Source: Ophiothrix spiculata (Eukaryota > Echinodermata > Ophiuroidea > Amphilepidida > Ophiotrichidae). Taken from it: a stretch of 28,828 nt of DNA. This document shows positions 9,121-20,639 of the stretch, piece by piece. Numbering within the stretch: position 1 is the stretch's first letter; each line of letters opens with the position of its first letter. The position numbers and the translations under genes were made by a program. The notes below the pieces were generated by a model. The model saw only the letters and a program-made list of their open reading frames with translations, searched no databases and was not told the DNA's origin. The DNA lies in the NCBI GenBank assembly GCA_000969725.1, contig JXSR01S018497.1; one strand, given 5' to 3'.

Positions 9121-9511
9121 AATGAAATATCTTATTGTAAGATCCCATCCTTTCCCTCTACTCTGTGGCCATCACATTGTGGATTGAAAGGATGACATAC
9201 ATTATTATTTACAATATTTAATATATTGAGATTTTAAACTTTATAAAAGTAGATAATCACAATGAAATAATCATAATGAAGCCTGTCCTTTCCTTCAAGT
9301 CTAGGGCCATCGCTTTGTGGAATGAGAGGACATTATGCGTTTATGATTTCTAGTAAATTCGTCACATGTAAATTATCTAGCCATTTGGAGTCTAGGACTC
9401 TGCAGTCCTCCACAATGTTTAACATATAGTTGACTGTACTATTTTGTGATATGTTGTTATTATAATTTTGCATATGTGGAAGAAATAAATTCTTATGTCT
9501 TATGTCTTATA
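9121..9511 (+). mobile_element. non-LTR retrotransposon 3'-end remnant
   Basis: Around 9284-9336 one frame reads SFKSRAIALWNERTL, resembling the C-terminal 'ra..lWN' segment common after LINE reverse transcriptases. A related stretch sits at 9141-9198, so the segment is partly duplicated. The end has AATAAA followed by nearly three TCTTATG units (9491-9510), the kind of short tandem tail left by target-primed reverse transcription. The remainder of the element is absent or unrecognisable. The family cannot be named. Confidence 0.45.
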
Positions 9512-9696
9512 AAAACTTTTTTTTTGCTGCATATTCGTACCCAACAGAAATCTGACCCATTCCTGTGATGTTGCTGTCTACGGGCCTATTGCACAGTTCG
9601 CCATTTGCAGGAAGAGTCTTGATTTGACATCAATTCTAATATGTTAAATAATTTGACAGATGTATTCACTTCTTGCAAGTAGTTTTTGAAAGAGCG

Positions 9697-9979
9697 CAGG
9701 GTTAGTGCGGATCCTTGAAAGTCCTTAAATGTTATTTTGCAATTTCCAGGCCTTGAAAGTCCTTGAAATACTTACTTTATCTTTAAAGTACTGGAATTTC
9801 TGAATGTCAGATAGATGTTAAAAATTGATAGGTCAAAAGAAATCATGCAATTATTTTTATTTTTTGTTGACATATATTCCGCCGGCTGCCGCTGATAAGG
9901 GGAAGAGTCCTTGAAAGTCCTTGAATTATTCTTGGAAAATCCCTTGAATTTTGTAAGTGAAAAAGTGTACTAACCCTGA
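9697..9979. mobile_element. hAT-like MITE
   Basis: The termini are CAGGGTTAGTGC and, inverted, GTACTAACCCTG. CAGGG-type tips are usual for hAT elements. Subterminal 'tccttgaaagtccttgaa' repeats occur near both ends (9710-9765 and 9907-9955). No clear 8-bp target duplication remains in the flanks. It has no coding capacity. Confidence 0.6.
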
Positions 9980-11221
9980 CTGAGGGAATTAAACTGTTAA
10001 TCGTAATATTAGGTAAGTTACTAAGTTCCCATTCATCCATGGAAGCCAGGTCGAGGCTCTCCCATAAATGGCAAAACCTTGCAATAGGCTAATAGTTTAA
10101 CCATGTGTATAAGATATCGGCCCATAAATGAGTGTTTTGTAAAAGATATTTGTACTATTTTATTTTTACTTTTCCTCCACGTTCTTAAAATGTGTGCATT
10201 GTTTGTATATTTTATATGATGGTTGTTATTATCGTAATTTAGCAGTTTATTGCTTTTGTAGTTTTAAATCTTCCACAATAAGTTGTATTTAAAATTTGTG
10301 GTGGTTGCAAATAATTGATTAATTAAATGTATCATTATTATTTCTACAAATTTGTTTTAAACTTGTTTTATTTTAGATTAAGAGTCAACCATGACATTTA
10401 AGGTTTTTTAAAAGTGCATTTGCCATCTTTAAATGTCTATCTATCTATACTTGTTCAGGAGTGATATTTTAAAGAAAGTATAGCCTTTAAAAGTTGGGGA
10501 AGGGACACAAACACGATACTGTGAATAAAATCGGATTGAATAAACTCATTTTAAAAGAGTTATGTTGATTTCTGACTTCCAAATGTGTTTGCATTAGATA
10601 TTTCCCCAACTAAATAATGGTACTTTAGTTGTTGTTTATTCAATTTTTTTCAAAAATTGTGCGAAATCCCTAACTTACTTTGGTGGTTTTCAAACGAGGC
10701 TTAATATGTCAACTATTAAATGTAAGCAGAGAACGAAAATAAAATATTTAGGCTGCCCCAGACTACCTTTGTGGTTCTGATAAGCCTTAATGCCTAACTG
10801 CTTGAAGATGGTAAAAAGCAAAACCAAAGTTATTTAAGCCACACACTACTTACTTAAGCGGCTCTAAAATTTTGTTCTGTTCAAAGTCAGTGGTGATCGA
10901 CGAATCCAAACTTATATAGTTCGATATTGTTTGGTATCAATGCTTCAGTTAAGTTTAGAAGAACAGAATTAAGATTTACTAACGGAGCAACATAGATGAA
11001 ATCGTCACCCATTATATAGTTTGTGATGTCGACCTTGATGCTAGATTGAAGAGAACACTTCTTATGGTTTATTGTCTGGTATCACTCGTTTATTTTGTCT
11101 TTGCTTAATATAAAGATACGTATGAGTGTATTGACCTTTGATCTTTCAAAGGTAAAGTTAAATCAAAAATGAAAATACAGGCTAGTCCCTTTAATTTCCC
11201 TTCTTGCTCTTATCTTTTCAG
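9980..11221. other. intergenic AT-rich stretch, no gene seen
   Basis: No open frame, RNA gene or well-formed inverted repeat can be supported. AT-rich unique-looking sequence leads into the pyrimidine tract before the candidate exon at 11222. Confidence 0.4.
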
Positions 11222-11302
11222 AAATGGGCATATAAACACAATCCAAAAGAAGGAAGCAAAGAATATGAATTGCTGCAAGTACTGAAGAACCCACAGGATT
11301 GG
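11222..11302 (+). CDS. orphan candidate internal exon (27 codons)
   Basis: A strong pyrimidine tract and acceptor (tttcccttcttgctcttatcttttcAG, ending at 11221) precedes an 81-bp segment that is open in one frame only. It reads KWAYKHNPKEGSKEYELLQV followed by LKNPQDW. A possible donor GTATGA follows at 11303. The exon would be exactly 27 codons, phase 0 at both ends. The composition (Lys, Glu, Trp, Tyr, helix-like) looks like protein, unlike the surrounding sequence. No partner exons are visible nearby, so it could be a lone exon of a gene with large introns, a retained fragment, or chance. I do not recognise the protein. Confidence 0.4.
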
Positions 11303-11648
11303 GTATGATGATTCAACTCAGGGGCTCCCACTCCCACTCCCCCCTAAGGGATGGATTTAGGGGGGGGGTCCCACTCCCCTGCCTGGGGATCACTAAACAG
11401 CAGTGTTCCTTTTAAGGTTTTATGGATTGCACCAATTCGACCAATTGTGACAAAGTTGAAGAGGTTCTTGCGCCAAAATCACGAGCTAAGGTTAAAATTG
11501 GCTAAGTAAAGCAAGGTAAAGCATCTATTTTGCACATTTACAGAAACCTTTTGTGCCAATTTTTGCGGCTTCTGCACCAATGGCGCACCATATGGCCTTT
11601 GCAGGAACACTGCTTAACAGATACTTGGCTATTTACCAGCATACACAG

Positions 11649-12832
11649 CCCGGGGGTGCCACTTGAGCCATGATTGTTTTCATCACCAACCAAAATTTCG
11701 CGGTAAAAGGATGTCTTTTTCAGTATAGGCCCCATCCCGCGCGGGACATGAAAAGGGTCTCAATTTCGCTGTTTTTTTAAAAAAAGGGTGTCCTTTTTAT
11801 AATGGCTATGTCGGTGATTTGGGTTGCGCTTTTGATATGTCTTCTCGGAAATCCAGCATGACTGATTTTGGTCAGCCTTAGCTTGTGTCTCCCTTATTTG
11901 AATAATGTATACATTCTATATTTATTTTTTTAAAAACCAGCTGATATATCAATCAATTATACTATCCAACTCTTCCTCATACTAAAATGTATAAGCCCCA
12001 GTAAATAATACATTGGAAAGATGCCTGATACGCTGCTGATATGAGTGTTACAGAAACTGTAATTTGTGCTTCACACATGCGCCGTGATCATCCTCCAAGC
12101 ATGACCCCCAGCGAAGCTCAACACTTGTTTCGGGATCAGGAACTACAACTTTTCGGGATGGATTCCACAGCAAAATTAAAAGTAAATAGCCTTCAGTTAT
12201 GTTATTGAACGAGTATGATTCGTCCTGGGTGATAAGTAAATATGTAAATACACGCCTCAGAAACATGATTTATTTAATTTAGTTGGCATGGCATGTCATC
12301 ATCATGTCATGAACCCGGGGTCATGAAGCTTTTAAAGATTGTTTGCGGGTTTTAAACTCGAGTTTAAACTTGACTTGCTAAATTCCCAAGTCCATGGGCA
12401 GACATCCCGGGGGAGGGGGGCATATTATGTAAGCTTAAAGATTTACTTGATTTAATCGCTGGCAGGATCGCTGGGTTTAACTGGGGACTTTATTTCAAGC
12501 CCATGGCCCGACCCATGGGCTGGGCCAGGGGGCCGGGCAAGGGTGAATTCCCTTGAATTCATCACGTCAAGGGGACGTATAAGCTTACCCAAAATTTGCA
12601 CTCAGAGCTTTCTATCATCAGTGAAAAGGGTTGCTGTGGCTTTAAAGTCGGTGATTTGGGTATCTTTGTTTGCACCAGGGCTGTGGTCAGCTATATGGGT
12701 ATCCTTTTTGTCATAGCAGGTCATTGATAAGGGTTACCTTCAGTCCTTGGGCATGTCAGTGTTTTGGGTGGAAAATGGAAGTGTCTGGTCAGTGATGAAA
12801 ACATGCAATGGTATATAAGTGGCACCCCCGGG
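11649..12832. mobile_element. 1.2-kb element with CCCGGGGGTGCCACTT inverted ends
   Basis: The left end CCCGGGGGTGCCACTTGA and the reverse-complemented right end CCCGGGGGTGCCACTTAT match. The similarity continues inward through a 'tgttttcatcac(c/t)' block, giving inverted ends of about 50 bp. A GC-rich core (12390-12560) has several CCCGGG and CCATGG-type inverted motifs. No transposase frame is present, so it is non-autonomous. No clear target duplication was found. Confidence 0.6.
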
Positions 12833-13489
12833 ATAAATGAGAAAAAACACAAAAGACAGTCTTTAAGTTCCTTATGGAACTACAATTTTGTACCCCTAAA
12901 TGCAGACCTAAATAACCATAGCTTTAAATATTACAAAGATGGTATGTCAGAAAGCAAGTAAGAAATAATCTAAAATTCTGCTTAAAATATGTGGTGATAC
13001 TGATGTCACATGAAAATAGCCAGAATAAAATGAAGAGAGAAGCACAAATCTTCTTTCATTGTTAATTTGTAGACCTAAACACCATCAGACATGTACAATC
13101 ATGTTGAGATAAATAACCTTTTTTTTTTAAAGAAACATCAATAACACTGTGTAATGAAAATCAGACTCTGGCCTTTCCTGACGCTCTTTGTGTATGCAGG
13201 TTCGTAGCCAGTCATAGAACGACTATATATACTTTGCTACATTTGCTAATATTTACACTATGTTTCTACTGATTATATTTCTGCAATTTTCTAACAAATT
13301 GATACATATATATTTTATACAAGCATTTTTATATTTCAGATTGTCTGCTGTCATGTAAAAAATATCTGTGATTTTCAGGTTATATTTCTGTACAAAAATG
13401 TAGCCTAATACCGATATTCTGTGCTTAATATATTATATGAATATTGACTCTGAGGGGCATACCCTTAACAAAAAGCAGTCAATATTTTA
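12833..13489. other. intergenic AT-rich stretch, no gene seen
   Basis: I could support no coding frame, RNA or repeat. A short poly-T run lies at 13120-13128. Confidence 0.4.
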
Positions 13490-13912
13490 GGGAGGCTCTG
13501 GCAAAATGTGAGAAAAGTCACAAATTTCAAAATTGACTTTGACTTATATTTTATACAGCTTTTGAATGATATATAATATGTCACACTTTCTTTCTCCATT
13601 CTTCATTTAGAGATCAAAATCCAAAGTAGTCCACTGAATATATTGCAATAAAAATTAGCTGCAAATCGCAGATACTGATTACTTCAGTGTATACCGATAA
13701 TAGCAACATGCAATCAATTAACCGTGAATAATTGCACTTCCCGGCAAAGTTGACCTTCAAAACTTTAGGTGTAGGTAAACACTTATGTCTGAATATGACT
13801 TTTATGTCAAAAAACAAAATTTGGTGTTTTTTTTCACCCTATTTTTACTTTAACATGCCATTTATTCAAAATGTACACTCATGACTTTCCTCTCATTTTG
13901 CCAGAGCTGCCC
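13490..13912. mobile_element. MITE-like inverted-repeat element
   Basis: The left end GGGAGGCTCTGGCAAAATGT and the right end, reverse-complemented GGGCAGCTCTGGCAAAATGA, pair over about 30 bp, including 'gaaaagtca'/'ggaaagtca'. There is no target duplication or coding capacity. Confidence 0.55.
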
Positions 13913-14312
13913 ACATTTGTTTGATATACTAAATTTAGAGATTCTTGTCATCTGCTTAGTTTAAAGTGCAATTTTAGCTGTTAGAACATGTCAAACGAAG
14001 ATTTACAATATATACTTCTAGTTTCAGTGCAGACTGTATCGTATTCTGTGTATAAAATGCTTACCATGGTTGACCAAGTTATCTTGTAGTTGTGCATAGA
14101 ATGTTTGAGTCATATGACGCAACATATGTGGAGTGTGCCTAGTAATAACTATGCCAAGGACATGGTTAAAATCCAAGCCCCTACTTTAAACCAATCAGAG
14201 GACATAAAATATCAACTGCTTTAAGGGTTTTGGTTTTATTTCATTTCCATTATGGCCCTTTCAAAGGTTTTATAGGTCCATATTCACAAAGCTGAATTAT
14301 CAGAACCATTTC

Positions 14313-14350
14313 GCCTTAAACTAGGTCATTTGCGGCCAATGACCTAAGGC
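14313..14350. repeat. hairpin
   Basis: GCCTTAAACTAGGTCATT pairs with AATGACCTAAGGC around a 7-base TGCGGCC loop. It lies just before the SINE and may be part of an older element. Confidence 0.55.
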
Positions 14351-14394
14351 GCAGACCTATCAGCACTTAATATTCCCCCCTAACCAGCTCCCCA

Positions 14395-14525
14395 ATGCGC
14401 TTGGGTCAAAGAGGCAAGTGTGATAAAGTGCTTTGCCCAGGTTCACAACAAGTTGGCACTAGCGACTTTCGAACTCACAACCTTCCTTTATGAGTCCTGT
14501 ACTGTTCTGCTAGGCGCACCCGCCC
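14395..14525 (-). mobile_element. tRNA-derived SINE fragment
   Basis: On the minus strand it reads GGTTGTGAGTTCGAAAGTCG, a tRNA B-box-like stretch (GTTCGAA), preceded by a tRNA-like 'ggactcat' arm. It continues into 'ttgtgaacctgggcaaagcactt', a body typical of tRNA-headed SINEs in metazoans. It is not an intact tRNA: the acceptor stem and A box are degenerate. Confidence 0.5.
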
Positions 14526-14564
14526 AAGAACATACATTATCACTAGATTTCTCCCAACATTTTA

Positions 14565-14919
14565 AAGCAATACAAAAAGTGTTTAAAATGAAGCGCCCCT
14601 GTCACCCATGACTTTCGATGTTTTTAGCTTACTGAGTTTGTTTTGGGTAGATAGTAATACCCTCCAAATGATTTTGCTTAATTATGCTTACTTTTTCTTT
14701 TATGGTAATTTGTTGAATTAACTTTGGGATCCCGAATTTAATACCACATGTATTAGTCATGGGCGTCATTTCATTTTGGAGTGTGGGGGGGTCCAGGAAA
14801 TTTTTTGAACAAAAATGGTCGCAGGAAAAATTGTGATTTTTTTGTAATGCGCGCATAGCGCGCAAAACTTAAAATTTGTTAAATCAGATAATTTAAGCTA
14901 CAAATTGTTTTAAAAATCT
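14565..14919. repeat. repeat copy A (related to 15025-15305 and 16791-17128)
   Basis: It starts AAGCAATACAAAAAGTGTTT and GAAGCGCCCCTGTCACCCAT, the same left end as the intact element at 16791. From 14621 to 14919 it is a near-identical direct repeat of 15025-15305. From about 14757 both copies carry sequence that copy C lacks ('gggcgtcatttcattttgga'), so a second repeat was inserted before the duplication. Confidence 0.7.
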
Positions 14920-15024
14920 AGCCCCTTAGTGGGGGGTCAGGGGGCGAAGCCCCCTGAAACCCTAGCCTTTTTATATTCTAAGGATGTTCCTAACACGTAT
15001 TTTTGTAGAAATTTTGAAATAAAG

Positions 15025-15305
15025 TTTTTAGCTTACTGAGTTTGTTTTGGGTAGATAGTAATACCCTCCAAATGATTTTGCTTAATTATGCTTACTTTTT
15101 CTTTTATGGTCATTTGTTGAATTAACTATGGAATCCCGAATTTAATACCACATGTATTAGTCATGGGCGTCATTTCATTTTGGAGTGTGGGGGGTCCAGG
15201 AAATTTTTTGAACAAAAATGGTCGCAGGAAAATTTTGATTTTTTTGTAATGGCGAAAAAATCTGTCAAATCAGATAATTTAAGCTACAAATTGTTTTAAA
15301 AATCT
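15025..15305. repeat. repeat copy B, direct duplicate of 14621-14919
   Basis: It is collinear with copy A. The offset is 404 bp at the left and 386 bp at the right, because B lacks an 18-bp stretch around the GCGCGCATAGCGCGC tract of A. Only scattered substitutions separate them, so the tandem duplication is fairly recent. Confidence 0.8.
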
Positions 15306-15439
15306 TGAAATTTTCGAAAAAATTGCAATTTTTACTGAAATTTGACACAATATTTGATTTTTCATATTTAAAATATCAATGCAAAGGGAAAATTTAAATT
15401 TCCTGTCCATTTCTTTCTTTTTTTTAGGGGGGTCCGTCT

Positions 15440-15562
15440 CCCCCCCCCCCACCCCCGATTCAAAATATCTAACAAGTACATTTTAAAATCATGGAGTTAC
15501 ATCAAGCCCAACTTCCCCACTTTAAACAGACATCTAAGCGCCGTCCGTCTCCCCCCCCCCCC
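15440..15562. repeat. poly-C tracts close to the assembly gap
   Basis: Two runs of 11 or more C (15440-15450 and 15551-15562), each after GTCCGTCT, flank unique-looking sequence. Homopolymers like these hinder sequencing and may explain the nearby gap. Confidence 0.7.
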
Positions 15563-15704
15563 TGTCCAAAGGAGGCAGGATAAAATTTTGTTTAAAAAAC
15601 TCAAACATTGAAAGTTGAGGAACAGACATCATAATCACCCACCTTAAAAGAAGGTAGGGCCATTTATTTCAATGCACAAAGGATGAACTTGGAGGTACAG
15701 TGTC

Positions 15705-16355
15705 NNNNNNNNNNNNNNNNNNNNNNNNNNNNNNNNNNNNNNNNNNNNNNNNNNNNNNNNNNNNNNNNNNNNNNNNNNNNNNNNNNNNNNNNNNNNNNNN
15801 NNNNNNNNNNNNNNNNNNNNNNNNNNNNNNNNNNNNNNNNNNNNNNNNNNNNNNNNNNNNNNNNNNNNNNNNNNNNNNNNNNNNNNNNNNNNNNNNNNNN
15901 NNNNNNNNNNNNNNNNNNNNNNNNNNNNNNNNNNNNNNNNNNNNNNNNNNNNNNNNNNNNNNNNNNNNNNNNNNNNNNNNNNNNNNNNNNNNNNNNNNNN
16001 NNNNNNNNNNNNNNNNNNNNNNNNNNNNNNNNNNNNNNNNNNNNNNNNNNNNNNNNNNNNNNNNNNNNNNNNNNNNNNNNNNNNNNNNNNNNNNNNNNNN
16101 NNNNNNNNNNNNNNNNNNNNNNNNNNNNNNNNNNNNNNNNNNNNNNNNNNNNNNNNNNNNNNNNNNNNNNNNNNNNNNNNNNNNNNNNNNNNNNNNNNNN
16201 NNNNNNNNNNNNNNNNNNNNNNNNNNNNNNNNNNNNNNNNNNNNNNNNNNNNNNNNNNNNNNNNNNNNNNNNNNNNNNNNNNNNNNNNNNNNNNNNNNNN
16301 NNNNNNNNNNNNNNNNNNNNNNNNNNNNNNNNNNNNNNNNNNNNNNNNNNNNNNN
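15705..16355. other. assembly gap (651 N)
   Basis: Unknown bases. Apparent long open frames through it are artefacts of translating N. Confidence 1.
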
Positions 16356-16790
16356 CACAACATGAAAAAAGTTTTTGGTGGTTTTCTCAAAAAGTACTCA
16401 GGTGGATTTAGGCCCTTTTATTTTGGAAATAAACTCTTCATATATTTTTCATTACAGCATCTTGAAGTTTGGGCACACCCTAATATGATGAAGAATATTA
16501 AAATCTCCTCACGGAATTACAATGTGCCCCAACCTCAAGCTTTGTATTGTGCTGTGTAAACAAACCGTGTTTTCTGTACAATTTTTGAACCTGTACCAAT
16601 TTGACAAAGTTAACCCAAATTCACTAGCCAAGGCTAAACAATGGCTAAATAAGCATTCAAAAGCATCTCACTGATGCATTTTCAAAACTGGTTCTGCCAA
16701 TTTATAAACTCCTGTGCAAGTTGCACATCATATATATGTAAGATGATCACGGCCAACAATGCATCCTTTTGATATGACTGCTCACACTTA

Positions 16791-17128
16791 AAGCAATACT
16801 ATAAAGTGTTAAAATTGAAGCGCCCCCTGTCACCCATGACTTTTTTTGGGGGGGGGCTTATTGGGTTTGTTTTTGGTAGATATGAATACCATCCAAACGA
16901 TTTGGCTCAAAGATGCTTACTTTTTCTGTTATGGCCATTTGTTGAATTAAATTCGGGATCCCGAATTTAATTCCATATGTATTAGTATTGGAAAGCATGC
17001 ATGTGCTTTTTATCCATTTTTGGTGGCAAACAATTTTTTTTTGCAAAATGCACTTGAAAACGCTTTTCTTCCATTTTTTGTTGTTTTTACTATAAACCAT
17101 TTTTGATCAACATCTTATAGTATTGCTT
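16791..17128. mobile_element. intact MITE with AAGCAATACTATAA ends (copy C)
   Basis: The left end AAGCAATACTATAAAGTG and the right end, reverse-complemented AAGCAATACTATAAGATG, match. Both are flanked by TA (TTA left, TAA right), consistent with a TA target duplication. It contains a perfect 30-base palindrome at 16944-16973, centred on CGGGATCCCG, which is decayed in copies A and B. It has no coding capacity. Confidence 0.7.
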
Positions 17129-18808
17129 TAATTGCTGTTGTGCCATAGATTTACAGGGGAGATACCAAACTTGCCACCTTTTTTATTCCGGCATGGACAC
17201 AAAATTGGGGCTATTTTGTGTTTTGCCGATGATGCATCGCATCTTGTGATAATTGCACATAATTTTATTAAAAACAAGTACACACCTTTGCGTGCAGGTT
17301 GACATTTCATTCGCGTAAAGTATTATTTATGCAGTTTGTCTCTACGGGCAATCAAAACTTGGCACTCAGAGTTGATTTTGGTAAGACCTGAATACCCCAA
17401 TTTCAACTCCATGGCAGACAACATCATTACATGGGCTGGTATGCAAAGTCCGGTATTTCCCCAGTAAATCTCTATATTGTACAGACTTATAAGGATCCTA
17501 AATATTATCAAAATGAACATCAGCAGTAATTCATTCAATGAAAACCAAAGAAATTAAAACCTCTTGGAGAATATTGTGTCTTTCTTAGATAGTTTTATTT
17601 TATTGATATATACAAATACTGTACAGCTTATTCATTCATTAAACAAAATAACTATATATTATTTCTGCTTATGTTATATAATATTATTCAAACATAATTG
17701 CAATGAATGTGTGATATAGTGCATTCAGAGTCTATAGTGATTTCATCAGAGACATCGCTCTGCGTCTACCAATACAAAATCTTTTAATTTTAAATCACAC
17801 TACATTTAGTGTATGTATGCATGTAAAGAGTGTGTATTGTCAGAGATTTTATGATCAAATTGCTGTGAAATCGCTGGATTCAGAACTCACCATCATGCCT
17901 CTTGTGTAATGATTGAAATATGTAACTGTCCAATTCAAACGAGCCGTAAATGCAGCAAACTCATTTTTTGGCTATAGGTGAAAATACATGTGAGGGTTGT
18001 AATTTGTCAAAATTGATTTTTGACAGATTTACAATCCTTGTTCTTACTTCAAAACACCAGCAATGTTTCATTTCAAGAAAATGATCGGAAGTATGAAATA
18101 TATTTGAAAATTTCGAGGACAATCAACAGAAAAAAAATATGTGGATATATTATCCACATGCAATGCAAATTTTACACATGACCACTTTTTTATTATGCAA
18201 AATGACAAATTTAAAGCATCATATATAATCCTTGCTTAAACCAATGGTGCTTGCAGCGGTTAAGTCAACTCAAGAGGAAAATGCCTGGTGGACTAGCTGC
18301 CAATGGTAATTACATAACAGCACATACAGGGGCAGATTTAGAGAGGGGCTCAGGCAATGCACACCCCTTCTTATTTTTGCTGAGTATTGCCGGACTTTCA
18401 ATGAGCACCGAGCCATTGCTGCTTTTTAATGATTTTGCTCCATGAAAATAAATAATAATTAATTAATATTCATAAGCAGCAGCAAATCACTTTTAGATAT
18501 TCTAAAAATCTCCAGATTGGATTTTGCCCCATAAACCCCTTTTCTTTTTACAGAGCGGGGCTGACTTTGCACTTGCAATGAGGCAGCGCTAAAATCGGTG
18601 CCCCTTTCATTAAAAATTTCTGGATCGGTTCCTTATATATTGCGAATATCGAGGATTTTCAGTGATCTTATGAAATCTCAACAAGTGATTGATTTTCTGT
18701 CATTATCAGAAATAAAAAAGTAAATCATTTTGTAAATCATGTTTGGGTTGCATGGCCTTCCAGTGATCAAACTTTAATATTGCCACAGCCTTAATCACAA
18801 ACCCTTAA
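17129..18808. other. intergenic, no gene seen; one hairpin
   Basis: No gene is supported. A stem-loop at 17995-18037 pairs GGTTGTAATTTGTCAAAA with TTTTGACAGATTTACAATCC. Around 18329-18625 are weak inverted ends of an eroded 'ggggcagattta' repeat. Confidence 0.4.
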
Positions 18809-19178
18809 GGCCAATAAAACTAAATTGTTTTGTCTCAAAGCTGCCGTGCGTATTTATAAAACTGTGTGCATGAACAATGTTTTTCTTCTGTATTTATTTT
18901 ATTCTATTCTTTTTTTAACAATTACTTCAAAACTTGACATTACTTCAAAACTTGACACTTGAATAAAAACAAGTTAAAATGTGAATATCCTTTGTATCTT
19001 GTAATTTTTATTTGTCTGCAATAATTCATTCACTACGATGGTTTAACCTGGTTTTGTAGTCAAAAATCTCATCCCAGAGGAATAAGGAGGTAAAAAAATA
19101 ATAAATAAAAAACCCATATCCCATTTAGTTTTTCACCTAGTGGTGAGCTTTGAGACAAACAATTTAATTATGTTGGCC
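18809..19178. mobile_element. MITE, GGCC ends, TAA target duplication
   Basis: The left end GGCCAATAAAACTAAATTGT and the right end, inverted GGCCAACATAATTAAATTGT, continue into 'TTTGTCTCAAAGCT' on both sides, about 40 bp of inverted repeat. TAA flanks at 18806-18808 and 19179-19181. TWA duplication with GG tips is the PIF/Harbinger pattern. There is no transposase. Confidence 0.75.
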
Positions 19179-19795
19179 TAATTGAACTCTGCTGCCTTAA
19201 CATGTAATTTGAACGATATACTCTGTTAAAACACTTTTCTGTACAATTTTTAGAGTGTAATGTAGTTTGTATAATTTATTTCTATAACATTTTTTGTAAA
19301 TATGACAGAAATAAATATGATGAATATTGCTTTTGACTTTGTGAGTCAAACTGATTTTTTAAATTTTCAATTTTATTGTGAATTCTGAATATTTTTTTGA
19401 GTAGAGGTAGAAATGTAATACTTTTTTCTGTAGAATTCAACAACCCCAAAACTGAATGCAGTATCCCAGTTTACCCGTTGAATTTTTCAACCCTGAAATT
19501 GAATACAGTATTCACTTTGATATACATGCTTTGACTAAATGTGTTCTTATAATTATATCAGTTGAAAATATATTTTTATGTTTTACTGTTTTCTGTTCAA
19601 CAGACGTCAGATTCAAACCTAAAATCAGTGCACTTTACGCATTAGCTGAACAATGAAGTCGTGTGCAAGCTACTTGCTATAACCTTCAACATACCCAGAC
19701 TAATATATCATTAGCAGTTCTATGTGTTCAGAGAGTATCTTTGCTGTCTGAAACTGTCCAAACTTTCTTCAAAAACAACTAAAAATCTGACTTTA
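19179..19795. other. intergenic AT-rich stretch, no gene seen
   Basis: Short open frames without coding character. Two similar phrases, 'gaattcaacaaccccaaaactgaa' (from 19434) and 'gaatttttcaaccctgaaattgaa' (from 19480), form a weak direct repeat. Confidence 0.4.
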
Positions 19796-20147
19796 AAGGT
19801 GTGATTCCTATTTTAAGATGTGTATAATTTACTTTTAACTGATTGACCTTGACCTCTGAAATGCATTGTGCAAAGGTTTCAACCTTAGCTTGTGTGTTGT
19901 AGGCTCCTGAGACACAAAAGAAAGTATGCAACCCTGGGGATGAGGCTGTTATGTAAATACAAAAGAAATGGAAATTAGGTATACTAATTAATTTTACATT
20001 TTGTGCTATATCTCCAAAACTTTAAGAATTTTGAGGTGAAATTTTGGATTTATAATCAGAAAAATATGGGCTTTCATCTGGCATTAAAAAATATACTATT
20101 TCCGGTTGAGCCCCGGGGGATGAGAATGTGATCGGAACCTACACCTT
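19796..20147. mobile_element. MITE with AAGGTGT ends
   Basis: The left end TTTAAAGGTGTGATTCC and the right end, inverted TTAAAGGTGTAGGTTCC, pair at the tips. 'ccctggggatgag' (19931) and 'cccgggggatgag' (20111) occur inside. The exact border within TTTAA is ambiguous. Confidence 0.5.
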
Positions 20148-20210
20148 TAATTTGCACACTCAGACCCAAACCCATCTCGCATAATACAGGAAACTACCTG
20201 GTCACCCTGT

Positions 20211-20345
20211 AGATGAAGGGGTCACTTCAAAACTCAACCTGGAATTGGTGGTTCTGAGCAGTTGACATTCAAAACAATAGCAACTGGTCAGAACCGGCGG
20301 TTCTGGGCGATCAACCGTCTGTTGAGTTTTGAAACGGCTCCAAAC
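20211..20345. repeat. fold-back repeat
   Basis: GTCACTTCAAAACTCAAC near the left pairs with GTTGAGTTTTGAAACGGC at the right. A second paired segment lies inward (ggtggttctgag with a central GAACCGGCGGTTC palindrome at about 20292-20304). It is probably a small non-autonomous element. Confidence 0.5.
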
Positions 20346-20639
20346 TGATCGAGTGCTGAGTGCCCAATAATTCGCCCTTTGCATGGATCTCCCATTTGCG
20401 GGGAGAGCTTCGATCTCGAGATCAAATATGTGCGCAATTCGGAGCATACGCACCTAAACACAGTCTCAATTGCGCGCCCAGCGTTAAAGCAGTTAATTTA
20501 GTCTCCAGAACGAGGCTCTACCCGCAAATCATGGACCATGCAAAGGGTCTATGAAGCAGAAGAAAGCAAGAAAGTAATGCAAGAAATCTGCAATTTATGC
20601 ACCTGCAAGCCAAGCATTTCCCAAATTGTTGTCAAGAAA

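Noticed and set aside
9990..10020. A donor site (gtaagtt) after 'attag' at 10013
   Set aside because: No open frame or acceptor upstream supports an exon.
14460..14525. A functional tRNA gene on the minus strand
   Set aside because: Only the B-box and anticodon-side resemble tRNA; the stems do not pair, which fits a SINE.
15644..16411. Long open frames across the N run
   Set aside because: They exist only because N is translated as unknown residues.
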